64,000 nt of DNA from assembly GCF_004022215.1 (NCBI RefSeq), contig NZ_SAUZ01000013.1, forward strand, positions 62,001-126,000, written 5' to 3'. The stretch comes from Paenirhodobacter populi (lineage in GTDB: Bacteria > Pseudomonadota > Alphaproteobacteria > Rhodobacterales > Rhodobacteraceae). The notes beneath the pieces are model-generated. The model searched no databases and was not told the origin of the DNA. It was given only the letters and a program-made list of their open reading frames with translations. Shown piece after piece: positions 43,818-53,149 of this stretch (its first letter is position 1; every line of letters starts with the position of its first letter). Position numbers and translations under genes: made by a program.

Positions 43818-44255
43818 GTCAGGTCCCGGTCAGATGGCCCGGCGCATCGGCGAAGGCAGCGACCGGCAGGTCGATCTGCGCCCGCGACATCACCGGCGAT
43901 GCGGTATCATATTGCGGAACGGCGCGGTCAGACAGCCTCGATTGAGCGGTCGGGGATCGCCGTTTGCACGGGGACGATCCCGGCGTTCAAGGTCCGTTTT
44001 CCCCCGTCAGCGCGGTTCGACTCACCCGGACAGGGACGGCGATAGCGGCGGCGCGACAGGTTCCGGCCCGCGCCCTGCGGGACACGGTTGCGCGACATCA
44101 CGCCGCTTCGGGTCATGCCTTTGGCAACAATGCGCTGCAACAGTGCCGCAACGACAAGTTTGATATCGCGTGACATAAAGCTCTCTTGCAAGTTCACAGG
44201 CACTATGCCTAAGGATTTGGCAAAGAGGCTGCTATTTGGCGGCCTGAGGAACTAT
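43818..44255. other. 438-base gap between the ligase and opgG
   Basis: No gene I can assert. A weak minus-strand reading frame (44176 down to 43928, 82 residues, starting MSRDIKLVVAALLQRIV) has a purine-rich ribosome-binding site but codon use less GC-rich at third positions than its neighbours. A possible opgG promoter is TTGCAA (44186-44191) with an 18-base spacer to TAAGGA (44210-44215). Confidence 0.4.
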
Positions 44256-45920
44256 ATGACATCGCTTGGAAAATACATGTCCCCACGCAATGCCCTTTTG
44301 CCGTTTTCGCTGACCCGCCGGAACCTTCTGGGCACCCTCTCGGCGGGTGCGGTCCTGGCCTGTGCGGGAACGGCGGTGCGCGCGCAGGAAGCCCCGCCGC
44401 CCGAGCCCGACCAGACCCCGCCCGAGGCGGAGCCCGCGCCCGCGACGACGGGCCAGCAGCCGTTCAGCTTTGACACGCTGTCCGCCACCATGCGCGACAC
44501 CGCCAGCAAGCAGCCGCAGACCTCGACCCTGCCGGACAGCTTCCTGACCCGGCTGAACTACGACGACTACCGGCTGATCCGTTTCAACCCGGACCGGGCG
44601 CGTTTCGCCGATACCGAACATTCGCGGTTCCGGCTGCAGGCCTTTCACATGGGCTGGCTGTTCAAGGAACCCGTCCTGCTGTACGAGGTGGCGAACGGTC
44701 AGGCCTGGCTTCTGGGCTTCGACACCGACGATTTCATCTATGAGCGACAGGCGCGTGACATCGTGCCGGAGCACGAGGCCCTGCCGGGCGTCGCGGGCTT
44801 CCGGCTGCACACGCCGCTGAACCGCCCCGATGTGTTCGACGAACTGGTGGCCTTTCAGGGCGCGTCCTATTTCCGTGCGCTCGGCCGCAATTCGACCTAT
44901 GGCCTTTCGGCGCGCGGGCTGGCGATCAACACCGGCCTGCCGGTGGCCGAGGAATTCCCCCGCTTCACCAAGTTCTGGATCCAGCGGCCCGAGCCCGGCT
45001 CGCAGACGCTGGTGGTCTGGGCGGCGATGGAAAGCACCTCGCTGACCGGCGCCTATCAGTTCGTCATCACGCCGGGTCAGGAAACGATCATGGACGTGAC
45101 GGCGCGGCTGTATTTCCGCGCCGACGTGCAGCAGCTGGGCATCGCGCCGCTGACCTCGATGTTCCTTTATGGCGACCGCAACCGCGCGCGGTTCGACGAT
45201 TTCCGCCCGAAGGTGCATGACAGCGACGGCCTTGGCATCCTGCGCGACGACGGCGAGCGGCTCTGGCGGCCGTTGTCGAACCCGACCCGGCTGGCGTCGA
45301 GCTATCTGGTCGAGGAAAATCCCCGCGCCTTCGGCCTGTATCAGCGCGACCGCGATTTCGACCATTATCAGGATGCCTCGGCGGTCTACGAACGCCGCCC
45401 GTCCTGCGTGGTCGAGCCTCTGGGCGACTGGGGCAAGGGCACCGTGCGGCTGGTGGAAATTCCCTCGGACCTTGAGGTGAACGACAATATCGTCGCCTTC
45501 TGGGTGCCGGACACACAGGCCAAGGCGGGCACCGACATGGAATTCCGCTACCGCCTGCGGTGGGGCGACCTGATGCCCGATCCCAATGCGAACCGCGCCC
45601 ATATCGTCGCCTCGCGCGCCGGGCTGGGCGGCGTGTCCGGCACGCCGAACACCGACGGGTCGCGCAAGTTCGTCATCGACTTCGCGGGGGGCATGATCGG
45701 GCGGCTGCCGGCCTCTGCCGCCGATCAGCTCTCGATCGTCGCCACCGCATCGCAGGGTGAAATTTCGACGCAAGTGTTGCATTATGTTCCCGAGAGCAAG
45801 GTCTGGCGCCTGATCCTGGACGTCAGACCCACAGGCAATGTCGTGGAACTTTCGGCCCATATCGCTGGTTACGATCAGAAGCTGACCGAAACCTGGCTCT
45901 ATCAATGGATCAACGCATGA
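44256..45920 (+). CDS. opgG: osmoregulated periplasmic glucan biosynthesis protein OpgG
   Basis: 554 residues, periplasmic. The leader has a twin-arginine signal (TRRNLLGTLSAGAVLACAGT), so export is probably by Tat. The mature MdoG domain runs from about residue 60, with LNYDDYRLIRFNPDRARF and the C-terminal Ig-like part ending ETWLYQWINA. OpgG is thought to branch or release the glucan backbone. The ATG at 44256 has TGAGGA upstream; farther in-frame codons exist but would bury the signal. First gene of opgGIHC. Confidence 0.92.
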   Translation: MTSLGKYMSPRNALLPFSLTRRNLLGTLSAGAVLACAGTAVRAQEAPPPEPDQTPPEAEPAPATTGQQPFSFDTLSATMRDTASKQPQTSTLPDSFLTRLNYDDYRLIRFNPDRARFADTEHSRFRLQAFHMGWLFKEPVLLYEVANGQAWLLGFDTDDFIYERQARDIVPEHEALPGVAGFRLHTPLNRPDVFDELVAFQGASYFRALGRNSTYGLSARGLAINTGLPVAEEFPRFTKFWIQRPEPGSQTLVVWAAMESTSLTGAYQFVITPGQETIMDVTARLYFRADVQQLGIAPLTSMFLYGDRNRARFDDFRPKVHDSDGLGILRDDGERLWRPLSNPTRLASSYLVEENPRAFGLYQRDRDFDHYQDASAVYERRPSCVVEPLGDWGKGTVRLVEIPSDLEVNDNIVAFWVPDTQAKAGTDMEFRYRLRWGDLMPDPNANRAHIVASRAGLGGVSGTPNTDGSRKFVIDFAGGMIGRLPASAADQLSIVATASQGEISTQVLHYVPESKVWRLILDVRPTGNVVELSAHIAGYDQKLTETWLYQWINA

Positions 45921-46204
45921 CCGCACAGAGCAAGCCATCAGCGTCCCGGCCCCCCAGGTCCCGGTCCGGTGAAAGCCGCGCCCGGGGTCCGGCAAAGGCC
46001 ACGGCCGCGAAGGCGACGGCCAAGGATGCCGCCGCGATGTCGCCCGCCGATCTGGTCGCAGGTCCCTGTGCGCTGCCCGATGCGCCGCTGGCCATGCCCC
46101 AGCAGGTGATCGAGCCCGCGCGCGGCCTGTTCCGGCGTCTGGCCGACGCGGCCGGTCTTGCCCCGCAATCTCCCGCCGCGCCTCCGGCGGGTGCCGACCG
46201 ATAA
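45917..46204 (+). CDS. opgI: OpgI, small protein of the opg operon
   Basis: 95 residues; ATGA overlap with opgG and only three bases before opgH. The first half is basic, Ala/Lys/Ser/Pro-rich and probably disordered (RPPRSRSGESRARGPAKATA). The second half has a compact AMPQQVIEPARGLFRRLADAA. The Rhodobacter sphaeroides opgGIH operon has a small gene of unknown function at this position. The AMP-x-Q-type motif loosely recalls the cytosolic N-terminal tail of E. coli OpgH, so it may supply the part missing from the short OpgH here; this last point is inference. Confidence 0.8.
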   Translation: MTAQSKPSASRPPRSRSGESRARGPAKATAAKATAKDAAAMSPADLVAGPCALPDAPLAMPQQVIEPARGLFRRLADAAGLAPQSPAAPPAGADR

Positions 46205-46207
46205 GAG

Positions 46208-48016
46208 ATGATCCCCCTTCCCATATCGCGCGCAGGGCTTTTCGCGCTGCGCTTTGTGGCCATGGCGCTTGCGCTTGTGGCGGGGCTTGGCGCGTTCGTG
46301 CTGTTCCTGCAATTCGGCGATGCCGACGGGCTGGATGCGCTCGACGTGATCCGGGCCATGCTGATCCTGATCTCGACGCTGTGGCTCGCGTGGGGGGCGG
46401 TGCAGGCGCTGATCGGGCTGACCTCGCACGCCAAACCCCCGGCCTATGACCCGAAGGCGCCGATCCTTGGCCGGACGGCGGTGCTGATGCCGGTCTACAA
46501 CGAAGACCCGCTGGCCACCTTTTCCCGCGTCGCGGCGATGGAGGAATCCTTGCGCCGCACCGGCGATCCGGCGGTGGTGCATTTCGCCATCCTCTCCGAC
46601 ACGCGCAACGAGACCATCGCCCGGCGCGAGTTGGTGATGTTCAAGCATCTGGTGCTGGACCGCAACGGGCTCGGCCGGTTCTTCTACCGCCGGCGCGAGA
46701 ACAACACCGGCAAGAAGGCCGGCAATATCGAGGATTTCGTTACCCGCTCGGGCGGCGCCTATGACTATGCGGTGATCCTCGACGCCGACAGCCTGATGGA
46801 AGGCGAAACGATCCTGCAACTGATCCGCCGGATGGAGGCTGAGCCGCGTCTCGGCCTGTTGCAGACCCTGCCCAAGGTGATCCGCGCGCGGTCGCGCTTC
46901 GGCCGGGCGATGCAGTTCTCGGCCGCTTTCTTCTCGCCGGTCTTCGCGCGCGGTCTGGCGATGATGCAGGGCGAGACGGGGCCGTTCTGGGGGCACAACG
47001 CCATCGTCCGGGTCCGGGCCTTTGCCGAATCCTGCGGGCTGCCGCCGCTGCGCGGCAAGCCCCCCTTCGGCGGCCATGTGATGAGCCACGATTACGTCGA
47101 GGCGGCGCTGCTGGCCCGCGCGGGCTGGGTGGTGCGGCTCGATGACGATCTGGAAGGATCGTTCGAGGAAGGCCCCGAAAACATCGTCGATCACGCCAAG
47201 CGCGACCGGCGCTGGTGTCAGGGCAACCTGCAACATTCGCGTATCATCGGTGCGCCCGGCCTGCGGGCGTGGTCGCGGTTCGTCTTTGCGCAGGGCATCA
47301 TGGCCTATATCTCGCCGCTGTTCTGGCTGGGATTCATCATCGCCTCGATCATCGCGCCGCTGACGGCGCCGCCGCCGGACTATTTCCCCGAACCCAACTG
47401 GCCCTTCCCCTATTTCCCGCCGTCCGAGGCGTCGAAGGCCATCGGCCTGTTCATCGGCATCTTCGTGCTTCTGCTGGCGCCCAAGATCCTGATCGCCGCC
47501 AAGGCCGCCATCACCGGGCGGGCGAAGCAGTTCGGGGGGGCGGGGCTTGCCTTCCTGTCGTCGCTGGCGGAACTGCTGCTGTCGTCGCTGACGGCGCCGG
47601 TGCTGCTGATGTATTCGACGCGCTCGGTGATTCAGGTGCTGCTCGGGCGCGACGGCGGCTGGCCGACGAACAACCGCGGCGACGGTTCGCTTGGCTGGCG
47701 CGACGCCTTTGCGGCCTCTTGGTGGATCGTGGCGATCGGCGTGATCGGCCTTGCGGCGACATGGTATCTGGCGCCCGGGCTGCTTCTGTGGCTGTCGCCG
47801 GTCGGCGTGCCGATGGTCTGCGCGCCCGCGCTGCTGCGCTGGACCTCGCTGCCGTCACACGGAAAACTGATGGGCGTGCCGACGGAATATGCGCCCGCCG
47901 CCGTTATGCAGATTCATGACGCAATTCTGGACCGCTGGACCGACGCCCTTGACCGGGGACGCGGTGTCCCGGCGGAAAACGCCACGCCGTCCGCACCTGC
48001 CGTGCCTGCCCGCTGA
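46208..48016 (+). CDS. opgH: glucans biosynthesis glucosyltransferase OpgH
   Basis: A 602-residue family 2 membrane glycosyltransferase that polymerises UDP-glucose into periplasmic glucan. Two N-terminal spans are followed by the GT domain with VLMPVYNEDP, the DxD-type ILDADSLME, and the Q/RxxRW-like KRDRRWCQGN. Four to six C-terminal spans end near residue 560. It is much shorter at the N terminus than E. coli OpgH (about 850 residues), lacking the long cytosolic tail. Confidence 0.94.
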   Translation: MIPLPISRAGLFALRFVAMALALVAGLGAFVLFLQFGDADGLDALDVIRAMLILISTLWLAWGAVQALIGLTSHAKPPAYDPKAPILGRTAVLMPVYNEDPLATFSRVAAMEESLRRTGDPAVVHFAILSDTRNETIARRELVMFKHLVLDRNGLGRFFYRRRENNTGKKAGNIEDFVTRSGGAYDYAVILDADSLMEGETILQLIRRMEAEPRLGLLQTLPKVIRARSRFGRAMQFSAAFFSPVFARGLAMMQGETGPFWGHNAIVRVRAFAESCGLPPLRGKPPFGGHVMSHDYVEAALLARAGWVVRLDDDLEGSFEEGPENIVDHAKRDRRWCQGNLQHSRIIGAPGLRAWSRFVFAQGIMAYISPLFWLGFIIASIIAPLTAPPPDYFPEPNWPFPYFPPSEASKAIGLFIGIFVLLLAPKILIAAKAAITGRAKQFGGAGLAFLSSLAELLLSSLTAPVLLMYSTRSVIQVLLGRDGGWPTNNRGDGSLGWRDAFAASWWIVAIGVIGLAATWYLAPGLLLWLSPVGVPMVCAPALLRWTSLPSHGKLMGVPTEYAPAAVMQIHDAILDRWTDALDRGRGVPAENATPSAPAVPAR

Positions 48017-48057
48017 GGGCGATCGACCACCGGTAAGCCACCAAGGGAGGCCGCAAC

Positions 48058-49296
48058 ATGACCGGAACCACGCCGACGACCCATCCGGAGATGCCGGGCC
48101 TTGCCCCCGGTCAGCGCGACCCGCGGCTCGATTTCTTCCGCGGGCTGAGCCTGATCATGATCTTCATGAACCATGTGCCGGGCACGTTCTTCGAAAACCT
48201 GACCTCGCGCAATTTCGGCCTGTCGGATGCGGCCGAGGGCTTCGTGTTCATGTCGGGCTGCGCCGTGGCGCTGGCCTACGGGCCGAAGATGAAGAACGGC
48301 CTTGGCGTCGACGTGGTGCGCAAGGGCTGGGGCCGCGCGTGGCAGCTTTACCTCGTCCACATGATGACCACGGTCTGGGCCATGGCGCTGGTCGCCGGCG
48401 GGGTGCTGTGGCTCGGCGCGGATGAGGTGTTGCTGAACAATTCCTTCAACCTGCTGTGGAAGCAGCCGGTCGAGGTGATCCTGGGCGTCGCGACGCTTGG
48501 CCATCAGTTCGGCTATGTGAACATCCTGCCGATGTATGCGGTGCTGATGCTGGGGGCGCCGTTCCTCGTGCGGCTCGGCCAGCGCAGTCCGATGGCGTTG
48601 CTGGCGTTTTCGGTGGGCTTCTGGATCCTGACCTTCGCGCTCTCGCTCGATCTGCCGAACTATCCGCAGCCGGGTGGCTGGTTCTTCAACCCCTTCGCGT
48701 GGCAGCTGATCTTTACGCTTGGCATCCTGACCGGGCTTGCGCTGCGCGAGGGTCGGCGGTTCGTGCCGGTGAAGCCCTGGCTCGTCTGGATCGCGGCGAT
48801 CTGGCTGGTGTTCTGCTTTGCCTGGGTGCAGGACGTGGACCTGAAGGAATGGATGAACCAGACGCTGAACGCGCTCAGGGCGCAGGGCGTGCCGGGGCTG
48901 GTCGCCGGGTTCGACAAGACCTTCGTCTCGATGCCGCGTCTGACCCATTTCATCGCGCTGGCCTATATCCTGTCGATGCCGCTGGGGATCCCGAAATTCG
49001 CCGCCTCGCAGGCGATGGAGCCGGTCCGGCTGATCGGGCGGCACAGCCTGCCGGTCTTTGCCACGGGCACGGTGATCGCCATCTTTGCGCAGGTGGTGAA
49101 GGACGTGCATCCCGCCGGGATCGAACAGGACATGCTGCTGGTTCTGGGTGGGCTGTTCGCGCAATGGTGTCTGGCCTATGCGCTGGAATGGAGCCGGCAA
49201 AGGGACGGCCGCACCAAGCCCCCGGTCGTGCGCGAGACCGAGCCCGAGGTCGCCCCGCACCGGCTGCCCGTCGCGCCCAGCACCAGCCTGCGCTGA
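48058..49296 (+). CDS. opgC: OpgC, glucan succinyltransferase
   Basis: A 412-residue OpgC-domain acyltransferase with ten or so spans. The N-terminal DPRLDFFRGLSLIMIFMNH segment and FVFMSGCAVALAYG match the family, which transfers succinyl groups to periplasmic glucans in Rhodobacter. GGGAGG precedes the ATG. It completes the opgGIHC operon, 42 bases after opgH. Confidence 0.93.
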   Translation: MTGTTPTTHPEMPGLAPGQRDPRLDFFRGLSLIMIFMNHVPGTFFENLTSRNFGLSDAAEGFVFMSGCAVALAYGPKMKNGLGVDVVRKGWGRAWQLYLVHMMTTVWAMALVAGGVLWLGADEVLLNNSFNLLWKQPVEVILGVATLGHQFGYVNILPMYAVLMLGAPFLVRLGQRSPMALLAFSVGFWILTFALSLDLPNYPQPGGWFFNPFAWQLIFTLGILTGLALREGRRFVPVKPWLVWIAAIWLVFCFAWVQDVDLKEWMNQTLNALRAQGVPGLVAGFDKTFVSMPRLTHFIALAYILSMPLGIPKFAASQAMEPVRLIGRHSLPVFATGTVIAIFAQVVKDVHPAGIEQDMLLVLGGLFAQWCLAYALEWSRQRDGRTKPPVVRETEPEVAPHRLPVAPSTSLR

Positions 49297-49311
49297 TCCG
49301 GCCGGCGCCGG

Positions 49312-50217
49312 TCAGGCGCCGCCCTCGGCCGCCAGCGCGCCGCATTCCTGCGCCACGCCCTTCAGCGCGGCCAGCGCCGCCTGAACCTTCGGCGTGCGGT
49401 GCAGATCGACATGGGTCACCAGCCAGATCGCCGAATCCCATTCGGGGATCGGCGCGATCACCTCGATCAGGCGCGGATCGTTTTGCGCCTGCAACACCGG
49501 CAGGAAGCCGAGCCCGATCCCCGAATGGATCGCCGCCTCCGTGCTTTCGGGTTCGTTGGCGCGGAAGACCACCGCCTCGGCGGGCTGCGTCTCCGCCAGC
49601 CAGCGATAGAACGGCGCGCGCGATTCCCGCGTGTCGGCACCGATGAACCGATGCCCGTCCAGATCCCCGATCCCCGCGGGCCGGCCCATCCGGTCCAGAT
49701 AGTCCGCGCTCGCATAGAGCGCCATGTGGTTGGTGCCCAGAGGCTGCACCACATTGTCCGGCTCGGTCGGGCGGGCGCCGGCGCGGATCGCCACATGCGC
49801 CTCGCCGTATTCCAGACGGAACACCCGCTGATCGGTCAGATAGCGCAGCTTCAGCGCCGGGTGTTCGATCATCAGCCGCGCCAGCGCCGGGACCACCAGC
49901 CCCGACATCGTCGGCAATGAGGTGATGATCAGCTCGCCCGAGATTTCCGCCCCCGCCCCGGCGATCCGGGCCGCAAGCTGGCTGAACTGATCCTCGGTCG
50001 CCTGTCCGACGGCCAGAAGCTGCAACCCCGCCTCGGTCGGCGTGTAGCCGCGCGGATGGCGCTGGAACAGCCGGGTGCCCAGCCGTTCCTCCAGCGCGTC
50101 GACATGGCGGATCACCGTGGCATGGTGGACGCCCAGAACCTCCGCCGCGCCGGAGACCGTTCCCACCCGCGCGACCTGATAGGCGGTGCGGATTTCATCC
50201 CAGTTTTCAAAGCTCAT
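49312..50217 (-). CDS. LysR-family regulator
   Basis: 301 residues. The N-terminal helix-turn-helix is VARVGTVSGAAEVLGVHHATVIRHVDALEERLG (about residues 13-45), followed by the linker and a co-inducer domain (GELIITSLPTMSGLVVPAL). It diverges from the azoreductase gene with 102 bases between, the standard layout for a LysR regulator and its target. Quinone or azo/nitro compounds may be the signal, which is inferred from the neighbour. Confidence 0.9.
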   Translation of the reverse strand: MSFENWDEIRTAYQVARVGTVSGAAEVLGVHHATVIRHVDALEERLGTRLFQRHPRGYTPTEAGLQLLAVGQATEDQFSQLAARIAGAGAEISGELIITSLPTMSGLVVPALARLMIEHPALKLRYLTDQRVFRLEYGEAHVAIRAGARPTEPDNVVQPLGTNHMALYASADYLDRMGRPAGIGDLDGHRFIGADTRESRAPFYRWLAETQPAEAVVFRANEPESTEAAIHSGIGLGFLPVLQAQNDPRLIEVIAPIPEWDSAIWLVTHVDLHRTPKVQAALAALKGVAQECGALAAEGGA

Positions 50218-50252
50218 TTGTGCGCCTGTAAACATCCATTGCGCGATCATTA

Positions 50253-50295
50253 CACTTGTGTTCGGCAAGGCAAAGCCCGAATTTTTCTGCAAGTG
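50253..50295. promoter_or_regulatory. inverted repeat between the LysR and azoreductase genes
   Basis: CACTTG (50253-50258) and CAAGTG (50290-50295) form arms 31 bases apart in the divergent gap. This spacing suits two turns of tetramer contact by a LysR regulator. Arms are only six bases, so support is modest. Confidence 0.3.
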
Positions 50296-50319
50296 CAAAC
50301 CCCTGTTGGAGACCCTCCC

Positions 50320-50892
50320 ATGACCAAGATCCTGCGGATCGATACCTCGATCAAAGGCCCATATTCGGTGTCGAAGAAACTGGCCGAAAAGATCACCGCG
50401 AAGATCGGCGGCGATGTCACCGTGCGCGACGCGACCGCCCTGCCGGTGATCGACGGCGCGTGGATCGCCGCGGCCTATACGCCCGCCGCCGACCGCACCC
50501 CGGAACAGAAGGCCGCGCTGGCGCTGTCCGACGAACTGATCGCCGAACTGAAGGCCGCCGATGTGGTCGTGCTTGGCAGCGGCGTCTACAACTTCGGCGT
50601 CACCGGCCCGCTCAAGACCTGGATCGACCAGATCTGCCGCGTCGGCGAAACCTTCAAATATGGCGAAAACGGCCCGGTCGGGCTGGTCGGCAACAAGCGC
50701 GTGATCGTCGCCTATGCCTCGGGCGGCGTGCCGGTTGGCTCGGCCTATGACCTTGCCACGCCCTATATCCGGCAGGTGCTGGGCTTCATCGGCATCACCG
50801 ATATCACCGTCGTCGCCACGCAGGGCGTGAACGTCGACGAAGCGGCGGCGCTGGCCAATGCCGATGCGCAGATCGCGGCGCTGGCGGCCTGA
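50320..50892 (+). CDS. FMN-dependent NADH-azoreductase (AzoR type)
   Basis: A 190-residue flavodoxin-like quinone/azo reductase. The FMN-binding N terminus is LRIDTSIKGPYSVSKKLAE, the GSGVYNFGVTGPLKTWIDQI block contacts the flavin, and YASGGVPVG follows. It detoxifies quinones in relatives. Start ATG 50320 lies after GGAGACCCTCCC. Likely controlled by the divergent LysR protein. Confidence 0.92.
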   Translation: MTKILRIDTSIKGPYSVSKKLAEKITAKIGGDVTVRDATALPVIDGAWIAAAYTPAADRTPEQKAALALSDELIAELKAADVVVLGSGVYNFGVTGPLKTWIDQICRVGETFKYGENGPVGLVGNKRVIVAYASGGVPVGSAYDLATPYIRQVLGFIGITDITVVATQGVNVDEAAALANADAQIAALAA

Positions 50893-50915
50893 ACGCCCCC
50901 TTGCCGATGACGGAT

Positions 50916-50945
50916 GGCCCCTCGGTTGACTCCGGGGGGCTTTTT
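50916..50945 (+). terminator. intrinsic terminator of the azoreductase gene
   Basis: GCCCCTCGG pairs with CCGGGGGGC with one mismatch around TTGACT, followed by TTTTT. The loop TTGACT could double as a -35 for the ffh leader, with TAGTCA 17 bases later. Confidence 0.75.
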
Positions 50946-50966
50946 CTGTAGTCAGGCCACGATTCC

Positions 50967-51077
50967 CCGGAGGTATGCCCCTCCGGTCCCTGTTCTGTGA
51001 CGGGGATCGCCACCAGTCAGCGCGTCGCGCCCACTGGTGCGCTTGTCGTTTGCCGCGCGGGCTTTCGCCCCCGCATG
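50967..51077 (+). other. structured leader upstream of ffh
   Basis: Three successive hairpins: CCGGAGG-N6-CCTCCGG (50967-50986); CACCAGT ... ACTGGTG with an inner GCGCG/CGCGC stem (51011-51039); and a GCGC-GGGC/GCCC-CCGC stem with one mismatch (about 51056-51074). They end just before the ffh ribosome-binding site. I see no 4.5S SRP RNA core here. Role unknown; it could control ffh or be an untranslated small RNA. Confidence 0.5.
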
Positions 51078-51113
51078 TCGTAGCCCGCCGCATCGCGGCA
51101 CATGGAGGTGACC

Positions 51114-52622
51114 ATGTTCGAGAATCTCTCCGAACGCCTTGGCGGCGTGTTCGAGCGTCTCACGAAGCAGGGCGCGCTTTCCGCCGACGACGTGCGCACC
51201 GCGCTGCGCGAAGTGCGCACCGCTCTGCTTGAGGCTGACGTCTCGCTGCCCGTGGTGCGCGAATTCGTGAAGAAGGTCGAGGCCGAGGCGACCGGCGCGC
51301 GGGTGACGAAATCGGTCACGCCGGGCCAGCAGGTCGTCAAGATCGTCCATGACGAACTGGTCAAGATGCTGGCGGGCGACGACGATGCCGGCGCGCTGAA
51401 GATCGACAATCCGCCCGCGCCGATCCTGATGGTCGGGTTGCAGGGCTCGGGCAAGACCACCACCACCGCGAAGCTCGCCCGCCGTTTGAAAGAGCGGGAA
51501 AAGAAGCGTGTGCTGATGGCCTCGCTCGACATCTACCGCCCGGCGGCGATGGAGCAGTTGCAGATCCTCGGCCATCAGGTCGGCGTCGACACGCTGCCGA
51601 TCGTGGCGGGCGAAACCGCGGTGCAGATCGCGAAACGCGCCAAACAGGCGGCGACGCTTGGCGGCTATGACGTCTACATGCTCGACACCGCGGGCCGTCT
51701 GCACATCGATCAGGTGCTGATGGACGAGGTGCAACAGGTTCGCGACGCGGTTTCCCCGCGCGAAACGCTGCTGGTCGTCGATGGCCTGACGGGTCAGGTC
51801 GCGGTCGAGGTCGCGCAGGAATTCGAGGACAAGGTCGGCATCTCGGGCGTCGTGCTGACCCGGATGGACGGCGACGGGCGCGGCGGCGCGGCGCTGTCGA
51901 TGCGCGCGACGACGGGCAAGCCGATCCGCTTCGTCGGTCTGGGCGAAAAGATGGATGCGCTGGAGACCTTCGAGGCCTCGCGCATCGCCGGGCGCATCCT
52001 TGGCATGGGCGACATCGTCGCGCTGGTCGAGAAGGCGCAGGAGGTCTTCGAGGCCGAACAGGCCGAGCGCATGATGAAGCGGTTCCAGAAGGGCCTCTTC
52101 AACATGAACGACATGAAGGGCCAGCTCGACCAGATGCTCAAGATGGGCGGGATGCAGGGCGTCATGTCGATGATGCCGGGCATGGGCAAGATGGCCAAGG
52201 CGGCGGAAACGGCCGGCTTTTCGGATGTCATGATCCGGCGGCAGATCGCGCTGATCAATTCGATGACCAAGAAGGAACGGGCGAACCCCGATATCCTTCA
52301 GGCCAGCCGCAAGAAGCGGATCGCGGCGGGCGCCGGGCTTGAGGTCGCTGAACTGAACAAGCTTTTGAAGATGCACCGGCAGATGTCGGACACGATGAAG
52401 AAGCTGGGCAAGATGGGCAAGGGCGGCATGCTGAAGCAGGCGATGGCCGCGATGCAGGGCAAGGGGGGCGGCCTGCCCTCGCCGGGTGAAATGGACCCCG
52501 CGAAGATGGAAGAGGCCGCCAAGGCCATCGGCCAGATGAAGGGCCTGCCGGGTGTGCCCGGAATGGGCGGAATGAAGCTGCCGGGCGGGCTGTCCGGTCT
52601 TGGGTTCGGCAAAAAGAAATGA
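51114..52622 (+). CDS. ffh: signal recognition particle protein Ffh
   Basis: A 502-residue SRP54 GTPase. Helical N domain, then G1 GLQGSGKTTTTAKLA (residues 106-120), G3 DTAGRLHIDQ, G4 TRMDGDGRGG, and the methionine-rich M domain (MNDMKGQLDQMLKMGGMQ) ending in a flexible Gly/Met tail. It delivers nascent membrane proteins. GGAGGTGACC precedes the ATG. First gene of the rpsP-rplS superoperon, a common alphaproteobacterial layout. Confidence 0.96.
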   Translation: MFENLSERLGGVFERLTKQGALSADDVRTALREVRTALLEADVSLPVVREFVKKVEAEATGARVTKSVTPGQQVVKIVHDELVKMLAGDDDAGALKIDNPPAPILMVGLQGSGKTTTTAKLARRLKEREKKRVLMASLDIYRPAAMEQLQILGHQVGVDTLPIVAGETAVQIAKRAKQAATLGGYDVYMLDTAGRLHIDQVLMDEVQQVRDAVSPRETLLVVDGLTGQVAVEVAQEFEDKVGISGVVLTRMDGDGRGGAALSMRATTGKPIRFVGLGEKMDALETFEASRIAGRILGMGDIVALVEKAQEVFEAEQAERMMKRFQKGLFNMNDMKGQLDQMLKMGGMQGVMSMMPGMGKMAKAAETAGFSDVMIRRQIALINSMTKKERANPDILQASRKKRIAAGAGLEVAELNKLLKMHRQMSDTMKKLGKMGKGGMLKQAMAAMQGKGGGLPSPGEMDPAKMEEAAKAIGQMKGLPGVPGMGGMKLPGGLSGLGFGKKK

Positions 52623-53149
52623 CCGCTGTTCCGACCCTCGAAACCGACCGTCTGGTCCTGCGTGCCCCCGGCCCGCAGGATCTGCCTGCGATCTATGATT
52701 TCTACGATTCCGACCGCTCGCGCTTCGTCGGCGGGCCGTGCTCGCATGAACAGGCTTGGCGGTTTCTGGCGATGGAGATCGGCCATTGGGCGCTGCGCGG
52801 CTACGGCCGCTGGACCGTCGAGGAGCGGGCCACCGGCGCGGTGGCCGGCATGGTCGGGCTGTTCAACCCCGAGGGCTGGCCCGAACCCGAAATCGGCTGG
52901 GACCTGTTCAACGGCTACGAGGGCCGCGGCTATGCGACCGAGGCGGCCCGCGCCGCCCGTGCCTATGCCTATGACACGCTCGGGCTGGACACCGTCATCA
53001 GCCTGACGCGGATCGCCAACACGCAATCGGCGGCGGTGGCGCAGCGGCTTGGCGCGACGCTCGAAGGCACGTTCCACCACGAACGCCACGGCATGATGAA
53101 TGTCTGGCGTCACCTGTCGCCCGCGCAGCTGAAGGAGCAGGCCGCATGA
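52619..53149 (+). CDS. GNAT-family N-acetyltransferase (RimJ/RimL type)
   Basis: 176 residues with the GNAT start LETDRLVLRAPGPQDLPAI and the acetyl-CoA loop-like YEGRGYATEAARAARAYAYD, then ANTQSAAVAQRLGATLEG. It overlaps the ffh stop by four bases (ATGA). A ribosomal-protein target is possible given its location but is not shown. Confidence 0.9.
   Translation: MTAVPTLETDRLVLRAPGPQDLPAIYDFYDSDRSRFVGGPCSHEQAWRFLAMEIGHWALRGYGRWTVEERATGAVAGMVGLFNPEGWPEPEIGWDLFNGYEGRGYATEAARAARAYAYDTLGLDTVISLTRIANTQSAAVAQRLGATLEGTFHHERHGMMNVWRHLSPAQLKEQAA

Noticed and set aside
50946-51113. SRP (4.5S) RNA gene next to ffh
   Set aside because: The conserved GGAAG...AGCAG SRP core is not present; only unrelated hairpins are seen.
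50975-51232. Short plus-strand frame before and into ffh
   Set aside because: Arg/His-rich, overlaps ffh in another frame, and lies over the leader hairpins.
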